Below are positions 1 through 9,600 of a stretch of 64,000 bases of DNA, piece by piece (positions within the stretch are counted from its first letter, which is position 1; each line of letters begins with the position of its first letter). The stretch is from an uncultured Bacilli bacterium (lineage in GTDB: Bacteria; Bacillota_I; Bacilli_A; RF39; UBA660). The stretch lies in the NCBI GenBank assembly GCA_934129945.1, contig CAKOXC010000005.1:1-64000 (forward strand), read 5' to 3'. A program made the translations under genes and the position numbers. The notes beneath the pieces are model-generated. The model saw only the letters and a program-made list of their open reading frames with translations, had not been told where the DNA came from and did no database searches.

Positions 1-146
1 ATTCCTTCTATTTCTTCTGTATAAATATTTCCTGCTATATTTTCTCTTTTTTCTATAACAAGAACTTTTTTTCCAGCCTTTTTAGCTAGATTTGCAAAAG
101 TAGATCCAAATAATCCAGAACCTACTACTAAATAGTCATATTTCAT
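1..146 (-). CDS. glf: UDP-galactopyranose mutase, N-terminal part (cut by window edge)
   Basis: Only the first 48 or so codons are in the window; the gene continues off the left edge. The translated start, MKYDYLVVGSGLFGSTFA, is the FAD/NAD Rossmann motif of UDP-galactopyranose mutase (GxGxxG with the family-typical LFG), followed by a VLVIEKR strand and an N-I-Y-T-E segment that matches the family's early conserved block. The enzyme interconverts UDP-galactopyranose and UDP-galactofuranose, giving the Galf donor for surface polysaccharide. It is the last gene seen in the minus-strand capsule operon, 4 bases after the Wzy-like gene. The identification rests on the N-terminus and context only. 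Confidence 0.85.
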   Translation of the reverse strand, partial: MKYDYLVVGSGLFGSTFANLAKKAGKKVLVIEKRENIAGNIYTEEIEG

Positions 147-150
147 ATTT

Positions 151-1392
151 TTAATCACCATCTTCAAAGATTTTTCTTATTTCTTCATTGTTTTTATAAA
201 AAATTAATAAATAATAATCAAATGCTAAAAATAACATCATTAACGAAGTATATTGGTAAGCACTCGTAAACATTAAATATAATTGTAATAAAATTATTTC
301 TATTAAAAATAAATTTTTATTTTTTGAAAAAATTAATTTTTTTAAGTTTAAAAATATTGGTATCAAATAAAACAAAGTTAGATAAATACCTCCATGAACC
401 AATACAATTATAAAAGAATTAGACAATCCTGTATTATAAAGTCTGTAACTACTCATATGTTTTATAGCTTCATTATTATTCAAAAATCCAGAGCCAAAAA
501 TAGGATAATCTTTAAAAGCCTTAAATCCTGCAGAATAATCATCACTTCTTATACTGTATGAATTTGTGCTTTGTTTGTCATTTAAAAATGTAGTTCCAAT
601 ACCTAAAAAGAATAGAAAAATAATTGGTAATATAATAACTTTAATTCTACTTTTATTGAAAAAAGTGTATTTATAGAACAATGAAAATAAATAAAATAAA
701 AATCCAGTAATTGATAAAGTTGATAAAATAGTAATACCAAATATTACAGCATACTTATTTAATATTTTCCTTTTAAAAAATAATGATAAAGACATTGCAA
801 ATATAAGGTGTAACGCAAACATTGGTCCTTCTACAAATATACTAGTATTTCTTAAAATTACTTTGTTAAACATGATAGTAGTTTGAGTATTAAAATGTAA
901 ATATGAGTATCCTCCTATAACTTGCTTCCCTCCCCAATCTATAATCTTAATAACGTTTGTCGATAGTATATTAGTCAATGAGCCAAAGAAGAAAAACATT
1001 AAAGAAATAATAGCAATTAGGAACATTGTATTAACATATGCCTTAAATAAATTTTCTATATTTTTTCTATCATAAACACAGAATACCAAAAACATCAATA
1101 AGAATAAAATTAAAAAATTATTTATAAAATTTATTTGATAGTTAGTTACATTTTTAACGAAAAATAATATTATATATATTAAATAGAAAAAAATAAATGT
1201 GATAGCACTTTTTTTAAATTTATAATTAGTATTTAATAAAAAAATTAATAATAATATTACTACTATAAAAATAGTAAAAATTTTTCCTAAATTTCCATCT
1301 ACAAAACATGAAAAAACACTTCTACTGTCCAAAATAACAAAAAAAACAAGTAAATATTGTAAAATTGTATTTAAATTTTTTTTACTAATCAT
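151..1392 (-). CDS. Wzy-like O-antigen/capsule polymerase membrane protein
   Basis: A 413-aa polytopic membrane protein with about 10-11 hydrophobic segments and one larger loop (about residues 265-320) before the last helices. This layout is typical of Wzy/O-antigen ligase superfamily proteins, which polymerise undecaprenyl-linked repeat units outside the membrane. The segment ending FIVEGPMFALHLIFAMSLSL resembles the conserved 'E-G' region of such polymerases, and the loop carries YPIFGSG, a common Wzy_C-type motif (D-x-P-x-x-G-x-G). It overlaps the upstream DUF4422 gene by 8 bases, so the two are co-transcribed and probably translationally coupled. Polymerase rather than ligase is inferred from its position among the glycosyltransferases. 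Sequence conservation in this family is weak. Confidence 0.75.
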   Translation of the reverse strand: MISKKNLNTILQYLLVFFVILDSRSVFSCFVDGNLGKIFTIFIVVILLLIFLLNTNYKFKKSAITFIFFYLIYIILFFVKNVTNYQINFINNFLILFLLMFLVFCVYDRKNIENLFKAYVNTMFLIAIISLMFFFFGSLTNILSTNVIKIIDWGGKQVIGGYSYLHFNTQTTIMFNKVILRNTSIFVEGPMFALHLIFAMSLSLFFKRKILNKYAVIFGITILSTLSITGFLFYLFSLFYKYTFFNKSRIKVIILPIIFLFFLGIGTTFLNDKQSTNSYSIRSDDYSAGFKAFKDYPIFGSGFLNNNEAIKHMSSYRLYNTGLSNSFIIVLVHGGIYLTLFYLIPIFLNLKKLIFSKNKNLFLIEIILLQLYLMFTSAYQYTSLMMLFLAFDYYLLIFYKNNEEIRKIFEDGD

Positions 1393-2146
1393 TTTCTAAA
1401 ATGCCTTTCATAAAAACCTTTATTTTTTTTAAAAAATTTTTAATTTTATTTTCTGTAAATAACATTGAATTTAAATATTTTACCTTTTTTCCTTCTTTTT
1501 CTACCCAAACATTCAATAAAAATTCAGACATAAAACCATAAATTCGTTGTTCTTGTTTTGTATATCCTGTTAAATCGACCATTTTTTCATATTTTTTTAA
1601 AAGTTCAAACAACCATGAGCAATAATTGTTAAAATCTTCTTTTTTCATTACCATCATATTGCAAAAACTCGCTGAACATGAATGCATTACTTTTTCAAAA
1701 AAATCATAATATTCTGGATAATCGCTTTTTATTAATTTTTCTAATGCCAATAAATCTTTTTCTCTTCCACTTATACTGTTTGCAAAGTATTTCCAAACAT
1801 CCGGCCTTTCTTTAACTTTATGTGGTAATATAACATCATACTTTTGCATTACTTTTTTTAATTTATCAACGGAATATATTTTTGAGTTAAATCCATCAAC
1901 AAAAAATCTTCTATAATGACAAATTCCTATATAATCTGGTAAATTATAATTTTTCCATAACCAATATATAGCAGTTAATTCACAATAATTTGGATTTTTA
2001 TTTGCAATATTTTCACCAATCGAATCACACAATATTGTTTTTGAGTTTTCTTTTCCATAATTTCCAACACCGATAATTTTATAGTTTTCTGGTACTTTTA
2101 AAAACAACTTACGATGTGTTATTACAAACATTTCTATTTTTTTCAT
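1385..2146 (-). CDS. DUF4422 family capsule glycosyltransferase
   Basis: A 253-aa protein with the hallmarks of DUF4422 (PF14393): an N-terminal IEMFVITHR strand, NPNYCELTAIYWLWKN at about residue 52, and the diagnostic YIGICHYRRFF at about residue 75. Members occur in capsule and O-antigen loci and are regarded as glycosyltransferases, but donor and acceptor cannot be read from the sequence. The start has a good AGGAGAATT site. The gene lies between the epimerase-like gene (11-base gap) and the Wzy-like gene (8-base overlap) in the same operon. Confidence 0.85.
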   Translation of the reverse strand: MKKIEMFVITHRKLFLKVPENYKIIGVGNYGKENSKTILCDSIGENIANKNPNYCELTAIYWLWKNYNLPDYIGICHYRRFFVDGFNSKIYSVDKLKKVMQKYDVILPHKVKERPDVWKYFANSISGREKDLLALEKLIKSDYPEYYDFFEKVMHSCSASFCNMMVMKKEDFNNYCSWLFELLKKYEKMVDLTGYTKQEQRIYGFMSEFLLNVWVEKEGKKVKYLNSMLFTENKIKNFLKKIKVFMKGILEND

Positions 2147-2157
2147 TTTTAATTCTC

Positions 2158-3108
2158 CTATCTTACTAAACTTGTATTAATATCATAATATTTGCTTTTA
2201 AATACTTTTTGTCTAAATTTTATTGCCATAGCACACATCATTTTTAATTTACTCTTCTGGTATTTTGACCATTTATTTGCATATACATTAAATTCATTTA
2301 TATGAAACAAATCATATAATAATTTTAACTGACGTATGTGCAAGTCATGATATGCAGGACTTGCTATAGTTCCTTTTAAATCATAATCAGACCAAAATCC
2401 TCGATCATATCTTTTCAATGTTTTAGACAAAGTTTCAACCGTATTGTCTAAAATATTTTTATATTTTTTTTCACTACATACTAAAGTAAAATCATATAAA
2501 CCAAATATAGAAAATATCCAGCCATTTAAAACAGTCAAATTATAATCTGAAACATATTCTTGAAAATATATACTATCCCCATTGTAAATTGCAGTGCCAC
2601 CATCACATATTGGTTTTATCATAAATTCAATTGCCTTTTTTGCTAAATTAAAATATTCATCATTTTTTGTAGAAACATATGCTCTAAGCAAAATCGATAC
2701 ACCCTCACTTTGACACATAGCTGATTGTGTTTTGTGTGCTGTATCATTAAGTTTTTCCATACAATCCCACATACCATTTTTATCAATATTATTAACAGCC
2801 CAATCAACAATCTTCATAAATTTTGAATAATATTTTCTATCATTTGTTAATAAGTATAAATCATATAAACCCAAACCATATTGAAATATAGAAATTGGAA
2901 AATAAGCCTTAACATTTGCAATTGTTGTGTTTAATGGTATTTCATTTTCATCCAAAAATGTAGCATCTGATACTTTATTTGTCAAATCGTTATAATATCC
3001 TTTTATTTCATTTACAGAATATAATTTACCAATATCTTGCTTTACATGAAATGAACTTTTACCAATTAACATTTTAAACCATCTATTAACTAATTTAATT
3101 ATTTTCAT
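2158..3108 (-). CDS. D-glucuronyl C5-epimerase-family protein
   Basis: This protein of about 316 aa matches the C-terminal catalytic region of the D-glucuronyl C5-epimerase family (PF06662), an (alpha/alpha) barrel. Visible motifs are FQYGLGLYDLYLLT (about 77-91), the central QSEGVSILLRAY (about 134-146), and VLNGWIFSIFGLYD (about 194-208). Family members epimerise glucuronate to iduronate in animal heparan sulfate, and bacterial homologues are found in capsule loci. A uronic-acid-modifying role is therefore plausible but not proven. Two in-frame ATGs lie at the start. The first directly abuts GGAGG, so the second (3108) is chosen. The start region overlaps the end of the GT4 gene by 14 bases. 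Confidence 0.75.
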   Translation of the reverse strand: MKIIKLVNRWFKMLIGKSSFHVKQDIGKLYSVNEIKGYYNDLTNKVSDATFLDENEIPLNTTIANVKAYFPISIFQYGLGLYDLYLLTNDRKYYSKFMKIVDWAVNNIDKNGMWDCMEKLNDTAHKTQSAMCQSEGVSILLRAYVSTKNDEYFNLAKKAIEFMIKPICDGGTAIYNGDSIYFQEYVSDYNLTVLNGWIFSIFGLYDFTLVCSEKKYKNILDNTVETLSKTLKRYDRGFWSDYDLKGTIASPAYHDLHIRQLKLLYDLFHINEFNVYANKWSKYQKSKLKMMCAMAIKFRQKVFKSKYYDINTSLVR

Positions 3109-4126
3109 TTCCATCCTCCAATAATTCTTTTTTAAAATTTAACAAAACATTTTCAATTTCGTACTTTTTAGAAAGCTTTTTTGAATTTTTTTTATATTTT
3201 GAAATAGAATTATCTTTAATCATTTCTAATGTTTTATTGTACATGTCATCATAATTCTTATATTCAAATATTTTACCATTTTCATTTTCTGAAATATATT
3301 CTTTAGCATATTTCCAATTTGATGCAATAATAGCTAAACCAGCAATATAACAATCAATCAATGCGCCTGGTAAACACTCTCCTGGATACTCAGTTGGAAA
3401 TATAAAAATATCATATTTAGATAAAATTTCATACTCTATCTTACCATTTGGTTTTATTTCTCCATGATAACTTACATTTTCAGTAAATTTATTTTTTATT
3501 ATTTCTAAATATTCTTCTTTACATTGACCATAAATATCTAAAGTACATCTTATATTTTCTTTATTCAATCTATTAACAAGTTTAATAGCCTCCTCTATCC
3601 CCTTTTCTTTAATAACTCTTCCATAATATACAAATTTAATATATTCGCTTTTTTTATACTTATTTTCAAATTTACAAATTTTTCTAAAATTATTTAAAAC
3701 ATCTACATTTTCAATTTGTAATTTTTTTAAATCATTTTTTAAAGTAATTGCTTCAACAAAAATATGTTTAATAATTTTATATGTATCAACATTCCATTTT
3801 TTTTCTTTAATATTTCTTGAAAGTGATCCTCCAATTACAAAATAATAAATATTTTTGTGAGATTTTATCTTTCTAAAAAAATTTAAAACAATATTTGCAC
3901 CTCTATCAGCAGAAGATACAACTATTACATCACTTTTAAGATAATTTAAAATAATTAAAAAAACTAATTTCAATATATGTCTTTTCCAATTATCGGTATC
4001 AATAGAATAGACTTCAATTTCTTTTATTTCACTTAAATAATCTCTTAGTAATCTACATTTAATAGTCTCTCCATCTAACCTATTTCTACTGTCACCAGTT
4101 GTTGCAATATATAATATTTTTTTCAA
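3095..4126 (-). CDS. GT4 family glycosyltransferase
   Basis: A GT-B fold glycosyltransferase of about 343 aa. The N-terminal domain starts KKILYIATTGDSRNR, with the sugar-acceptor glycine/ATTGD loop. The C-terminal domain has FVYYGRVIKEKGIEEA (about 185-200), the typical start of a Glycos_transf_1 domain. It also has PTEYPGECLPGALIDCYIAG (about 245-265), where the E-x(7)-E-like pattern binds the donor nucleotide. It transfers a sugar in the repeat-unit assembly line on the cytoplasmic side of the membrane; the substrate is unknown. A TTG start at 4126 with AGGTGA upstream is preferred. A GTG three codons earlier is the alternative. The next gene upstream ends 9 bases before this start. Confidence 0.85.
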   Translation of the reverse strand: MKKILYIATTGDSRNRLDGETIKCRLLRDYLSEIKEIEVYSIDTDNWKRHILKLVFLIILNYLKSDVIVVSSADRGANIVLNFFRKIKSHKNIYYFVIGGSLSRNIKEKKWNVDTYKIIKHIFVEAITLKNDLKKLQIENVDVLNNFRKICKFENKYKKSEYIKFVYYGRVIKEKGIEEAIKLVNRLNKENIRCTLDIYGQCKEEYLEIIKNKFTENVSYHGEIKPNGKIEYEILSKYDIFIFPTEYPGECLPGALIDCYIAGLAIIASNWKYAKEYISENENGKIFEYKNYDDMYNKTLEMIKDNSISKYKKNSKKLSKKYEIENVLLNFKKELLEDGNENN

Positions 4127-4135
4127 GATATTCAC

Positions 4136-4909
4136 CTACCTTTTAAAATATATTCTTTTCTTTACTGCATTAAAAGCATAGCCGATAAAGCAAAAACATG
4201 CTTTCAATAATGGTAATTTTTCTATATTTCTATACCAATACCAATTCATTTTCATTGCTTTGAATTTATTACTAGATAAGGAGTTTGAAACAACTCTATA
4301 ATATGACAAATTTCCTGGACATTCATAACAATCAAAGCCATTTTTAAGAAGTTGACACCATGTAGCTGCATCTTGCCTTCTCCTAATATTAGGCATTTGC
4401 AATAAATTTCTGCCTGTTAATTTTGTATCAACCATAACCCCAACAGTTTGAATTATCGTATTTCTTAAAAATAAATTATAATTTACTTTTTTTGGTATTC
4501 TAATAATTTTATTCAAAGATTTTCCACTTTCATCAATTTTTTCATAATCAGTACACGTAAAAGCATAGTTATTTCTTAGCATAAAATTTACTTGTTTCTC
4601 TAATTTTTCATTTTTCCATAAATCATCAGCATCAAGATAGGCAATAAATCTTCCTTTAGATTCTTTTAGAGCCTTGTTTCTTGCAATTGCTGCTCCACTG
4701 TTTTCTTTTAGTTTAAAATATTTAATTCTACTATCCTTTTTCATATATTTTTTTACTATATCAGCCGAATTATCTAAAGAGCAATCATCAACTAATAACA
4801 TTTCCCAATCATTGTATGTCTGATTTATAACACTTTCTATTGTTTTAGATAATAATTTTTCACAATTATACACTGGCGTAATTATAGATACCATCATATT
4901 ATTTTTCAC
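4136..4909 (-). CDS. GT2 family glycosyltransferase
   Basis: A GT-A fold family 2 glycosyltransferase of about 257 aa. Motifs are VSIITPVYNCEKLL at the N-terminus, WEMLLVDDCSLDNSAD with the nucleotide-binding aspartates (about 38), NSGAAIARNKALKES, and the metal-binding FIAYLDADDLW (DXD, about 92). The C-terminus has a hydrophobic stretch that may touch the membrane. It is the first gene after the hairpin that separates it from the sugar-phosphate transferase gene. Start: GTG at 4909 with AGGAAGG eight bases upstream. An earlier in-frame GTG at 4918 overlaps that site, and ATGs lie at about 4897. Confidence 0.88.
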   Translation of the reverse strand: MKNNMMVSIITPVYNCEKLLSKTIESVINQTYNDWEMLLVDDCSLDNSADIVKKYMKKDSRIKYFKLKENSGAAIARNKALKESKGRFIAYLDADDLWKNEKLEKQVNFMLRNNYAFTCTDYEKIDESGKSLNKIIRIPKKVNYNLFLRNTIIQTVGVMVDTKLTGRNLLQMPNIRRRQDAATWCQLLKNGFDCYECPGNLSYYRVVSNSLSSNKFKAMKMNWYWYRNIEKLPLLKACFCFIGYAFNAVKKRIYFKR

Positions 4910-4925
4910 AATACTCACCTTCCTA

Positions 4926-4972
4926 AAAAAAGACTATATGCAGAGTACTTCTTTATGCATATAGTCTTTTTT
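4926..4972 (-). terminator. Strong hairpin terminator/attenuator inside the capsule operon
   Basis: A 17-bp perfect stem (arms 4926-4942 and 4956-4972) encloses a 13-base loop, with a T run on either strand. On the minus strand it lies between the sugar-phosphate transferase gene and the glycosyltransferase genes that should follow in the same pathway. Its 3' T run sits just before the AGGAAGG ribosome site of the GT2 gene. It would stop most transcripts after the first gene unless read-through or antitermination occurs. Confidence 0.8.
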
Positions 4973-5010
4973 GTGTTTTATTTTTTGTACCCTTTTTTTA
5001 TTCTTTTATT

Positions 5011-5694
5011 CTATTTTGCTCCATCTCTTTTTAAAACAGAAATGAATGTTTTAATAATAATTTTAAAATCTAATTTTAAACTTCTATTATCTACATAGTA
5101 TAATTCTAAATCCATTCTTTCTTTATAGCTTGTACAACTTCTACCATTACAAGCCCACCATCCAGTAAGTCCTGGTGTAACACTTAAGAATTTAGCTTTA
5201 TTTTTTCCATATTTTTCAATTTCACCATCAATTATTGGTCTAGGACCAACTATACTCATATCTCCAGTTAAGATATTTATTAATTGTGGTAACTCGTCTA
5301 ATGAAGTTTTTCTTAAAAATTTACCAACTCTAGTAATTCTAGGATCGTTATCTAATTTAAAATTTTCTTCCCATTCTTTTTTTATTTTTGAATCTTCTAA
5401 AAGTTTTTCTAATCTTTCTTTAGAATCTGAATACATACTTCTAAATTTATATAAGTAAATGTATTCACCATTTTTTCCAATACGTTTATGTTTGTAAAAA
5501 ACACTACCTTTAGAATCAATTTTAATTAGAATAGCAATAATTAAGAAAATTGGACTTAAAACAATTAATGCAATCCATGTTAAAATTATATCAGATAATC
5601 TTTTGATAAAGTTATAGAATGTTTTTTTGTACTCTAACTTTACACTTTTATCATTTGTAATATGTTTACTTGCAACAATACTTTCATTATGCAT
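5011..5694 (-). CDS. Undecaprenyl-phosphate sugar-1-phosphate transferase (priming enzyme)
   Basis: A 227-aa bacterial sugar transferase (PF02397) that attaches the first sugar-1-phosphate to undecaprenyl phosphate and so starts capsule repeat-unit assembly. One membrane hairpin (about residues 37-57) is followed by the cytoplasmic catalytic domain with KHKRIGKNGEYIYLYKFRSM, DPRITRVGKFLRKTSLDELPQ, MSIVGPRP and TPGLTGWWACNGR. It is the short WbaP-C/PglC-like form without the large N-terminal membrane domain. The ATG at 5694, preceded by GGGGG, is chosen over an upstream ATG in the same frame. It is transcribed divergently from the sortase gene and is the first gene of the visible capsule operon. 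Confidence 0.9.
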   Translation of the reverse strand: MHNESIVASKHITNDKSVKLEYKKTFYNFIKRLSDIILTWIALIVLSPIFLIIAILIKIDSKGSVFYKHKRIGKNGEYIYLYKFRSMYSDSKERLEKLLEDSKIKKEWEENFKLDNDPRITRVGKFLRKTSLDELPQLINILTGDMSIVGPRPIIDGEIEKYGKNKAKFLSVTPGLTGWWACNGRSCTSYKERMDLELYYVDNRSLKLDFKIIIKTFISVLKRDGAK

Positions 5695-5851
5695 AACCAA
5701 AACCCCCAAATAAATAATTCCCCTCGATTGCAATATATAATACCACATTTTTACAAAAAGTCCACAAAATTCGACATTTTTCTACTATTTTTGCTCTATT
5801 TTTTTATTATTAATGATTATTTTGATATAATATACTTGGAGTTGATAACTA

Positions 5852-6667
5852 ATGAAGATAAAATATAAAAAAATAATTTTGTATTTACTAACTTTTCTAT
5901 TTCTAAGTAGTTTTATTTTTTCAAGCTATAAAATAGTAAATTATTTTATAGAACATAAAAAAATAGAAAAACAACTAAAAGAAATTAATAATCTAGTTAA
6001 AATAAATGAAATTACAGAAGATATTGAAATATTAGATGAAGATAACAAAAATAATCCCTATTGGGATTATACAAAAATGAATTTAATTGATGTTGATATT
6101 AATAAACTTAAAAAAATTAATAATGATGTAAAAGGTTGGATAAAAGTTAACGGAACAAATATTAACTATCCCTTTGTTCAATCTAATAATAATTCATATT
6201 ATTTAAATCATTCTTTTGATAAAACTTATAATATAGCTGGATGGGTATTTTTAGATTATCGAAATAATTTAATGAACTCTACAGATAAAAATACTATTAT
6301 TTATGCTCATGGTATGAAAAATAAAACTATGTTTGGCACTTTATTAAATGCTTTAAATAGTGATTGGTTGAATAATAAAAATAATAATATAGTTAAAATA
6401 TCTACTGAATATGAAGATACATTATGGCAAGTATTTAGCGTTTATAAAGTACCAAATACCAATGATTACATTAAGATTGATTTTAATAATACAAAAGAAT
6501 TTAAAGATTTTATATCACTTATCTCTTCAAGAAGCAATTATAATTTTAATACTAATGTTACTAATAATGATAGAATTCTAACTTTATCTACTTGTTATGA
6601 TGATAATAATAAAGTTGTACTACATGCAAAATTAATTAAAAGAAAAGTAAAATCCACTTTAAACTAA
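5852..6667 (+). CDS. Class B sortase
   Basis: A 271-aa sortase with an N-terminal membrane anchor (about residues 8-27) and an extracellular beta-barrel domain. Catalytic residues are visible: His in TIIYAHGM (about 152), Cys in ILTLSTC (about 250), and a basic residue in the final strand AKLIKRK. The TLSTC motif and the GWIKVNGTNINYPFVQ start of the domain are class B (SrtB) features. A -10 box TATAAT (5826-5831) and GGAG precede the ATG. The convergent neighbour encodes a surface protein ending in NPKTYD, an NPxT-type signal expected for class B enzymes, so enzyme and substrate are probably paired. A terminator hairpin follows the stop. Confidence 0.92.
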   Translation: MKIKYKKIILYLLTFLFLSSFIFSSYKIVNYFIEHKKIEKQLKEINNLVKINEITEDIEILDEDNKNNPYWDYTKMNLIDVDINKLKKINNDVKGWIKVNGTNINYPFVQSNNNSYYLNHSFDKTYNIAGWVFLDYRNNLMNSTDKNTIIYAHGMKNKTMFGTLLNALNSDWLNNKNNNIVKISTEYEDTLWQVFSVYKVPNTNDYIKIDFNNTKEFKDFISLISSRSNYNFNTNVTNNDRILTLSTCYDDNNKVVLHAKLIKRKVKSTLN

Positions 6668-6683
6668 TAAAGTGGATTTTTTA
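6649..6683. terminator. Bidirectional terminator between sortase and surface protein
   Basis: Arms AAAATCCACTTT (6649-6660) and AAAGTGGATTTT (6669-6680) form a 12-bp perfect stem with an 8-base loop and T/A runs on both sides. It serves the convergent sortase gene (plus) and surface-protein gene (minus). Confidence 0.85.
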
Positions 6684-9600
6684 CTAATTATTTATTTTCT
6701 TTCTAACAATGAAAATTGAAATTAACCCAATCAAAGAAATAATTCCAATTATTACATAATTTTTTATTCCTTGATCATATGTTTTAGGATTGCTAACCAA
6801 TTGTTTTATATCATCAGAAGCATCTTTAATTACATTTGAGTCAATTTTTTCACTAATTATATAAGTACTAAAATGAGTTGTTTCAAATTGAGCCATAAAA
6901 TCATCTACTTTAACTTTGTGCTCTTCAATATTTCCATTATCATCAATATAATATGCATATAAATTATTAGAATTTAAATTGCTATTTTTAAGTGGTAATG
7001 ATACTTCAAAATTCACACCGTTAAAGTTTTTAATATTACCAATAGCTGTTGAATATAAATTTATATCAATAATTTCAGCTTCTTTAACTTGTAATTTATT
7101 TAAAATTTTATTATAAAGCTCGTTTTGTTTACTTATTCTATCACTTGATACAATAGTATTAAACGGATAATTTGCTTTTTCTGATGTAACATTTATATTA
7201 TTTAAAACATCCGATGCTATAAAAGTAGATTTTTGCATTTTACTAGAATCCTTAATAATCAAAATAGTCTTTTCTTTATTTCCTTGAGTTATATAATAAG
7301 CATTATTATCTGTACCAGTTAAATCTATATCAATATAATCAACATTTTCTAAATTACTTGGTCCTTTATAACTTATTAACACCCCAGAATTTTTACCTAA
7401 ATAATCATCTACTCTCTTTTGAGCCGCTTTTATAAAAGCTTCTTTAGTATTTTCTGTTTCATCTGGAATATAAATTATATTGTATAATGTTGAATTAACG
7501 TTTCCATTTGTTTGACCATAACTAATTCCATCATAATATAGTATTAGATTCCCAGCACTCATTGTAAGATATTCTTCTTCCATTCCAGCACGTGGAAGAT
7601 AATAATAACCAATATGTTTATCATTTATTACTTTGTAAAAATCATCATTTAATTGTTTAGAATTAAAATTATTTGAAATTTCAACACCATTATTATTGTA
7701 ATAGAATTCATTTACAAATCCTAAATCAATTACTTTTACAGCTAATGGATTAGAATCTAATTTTTTAATATAATTATCTACTATTTTTTGATGTTCAATA
7801 TTACCTTTAGCAAAACTAACATCTAAAGTATGTGATTCAATACCTTCGTAATATATCTTAGCTTTATTATCTGCATAATCCTCTAAATATGCCCATGACT
7901 TCGTTCTACCCATTAAATATGCAGATGACACTGAGCTTAAATAATCTAAGTCATCTTGGTAAATGCCATTTATTTCAATTTTTTGATTAGCAAATGCTTT
8001 TTTGAACTCAGGACTCATTCCTTCTATTAAATTTACAGTAGTTTTATGAATTTCTAATTTATTATTGTCATTTTTTAAAATTACACTACATGTACTTGAA
8101 TTTTTAGAACAATTTAAAACATTTACTTCAACATTACTTTTACTGAAATTTCCATTATAAACTAATGAATTCCATATATCAGTATTTTCTCCAGGGTATA
8201 GACTTATAGAATTTAACACATTATCTAAGAAATATTGTGATTTATCACTTTTTATAATATTACAAGTTACTTTATGAATTTCATTTTTATTTTTTGAATA
8301 ATTCCTTAATGAAAGTGTACATTTATTATTTCTATCACATGAATACTCATAGTTGCTATTTGTTTTTTTATCATAATAATAATAATAATAATTTAAATGA
8401 TTGAACTGTGTATTATCATCAATTAATATATCAATTGAATTATCTTCATTTAAATTAAAGCCTTTTTTAAAATCATCACTAATTGTATTATCAAATTTAA
8501 TATTTACTTTGTGAATTTCTAAAACAGTATCAGTTTCTTCTTTTCTATACCATATATCACATATAGAATAATCTTCATTACAATTTAAAATACCAGATTT
8601 CCCAGAATATCCTAAAGCATTAAAAATTACATTTTCACTTTTTTCATCAGAATTTACAGTGATTTCTTTACCAATTTCTTTAAGATAATCTTCACTAAAC
8701 GTTTCATCATATCCTTTAAATTGAACTTCTACCTTGTGGAATACTACATCTTCTATATTTTGATTTTTAGCATATTTCGTATATTTAATTATTGCATTAT
8801 TAGTACCATAAATCAAATTATATGTATAATTGTAGGATGATCCATCACCATTGTATCCACCTAAATTCAAATTATTAACATAATGCACAATATAATCAAA
8901 TTTATTTTCAGGTTCATCAGCTTTTATTTCTAAATAATTATCTAAATTATATTTTGAAAATAAAGATTTATCTATTTCTTCTTGTCTTACAATATTAACT
9001 AAATGTTTTTCTTTAAGAGAATAAGTACCATTTTCATATTTTCCCATTTTAATAAAAGCTTTATTATTTTTTATATTTCCATCAATACTAAAACTAATTT
9101 CATTACTAAAACTAGATAAATAGTATGATAAAATATCATTTGTTATTTCAACATCAGACTTTATAGTAATAGTTCCATCAGTTAGTTTTTTAAAATCACT
9201 ACTATATGGCTCTTCAGTATATTTAAAAATTATATTATTTATTGTTTTTTGAGCAACTAAATTTGATGTAGAATCATAAATATTACGATCTATACGAGTT
9301 AATGTTTTATCACTTGAATTATAACTGTAACCTGTATATTCGTTTTCTTTGTTCACACTTAAAGTACTAAAATAATTTGAAATGTAATTTGCTTTTTCAT
9401 TTTCATTATCAAACATTGATTCATCATAATTAATAACAATATTATTGTCACTATCAACCATATTGAAATAAGAATTTACATTTGAATTTAAATCTATTTT
9501 AATATTATTATACTCTTTTATCAAAGAATGAGTATAATTTCCATTTTCATTTTTACTCCTATATAACTTAAAATTACATGTCATTTCCTCATAATTACAA

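Noticed and set aside
5662..5868. 68-codon plus-strand frame before the sortase gene
   Set aside because: It overlaps the start of the priming transferase gene and the sortase promoter and has no ribosome site.
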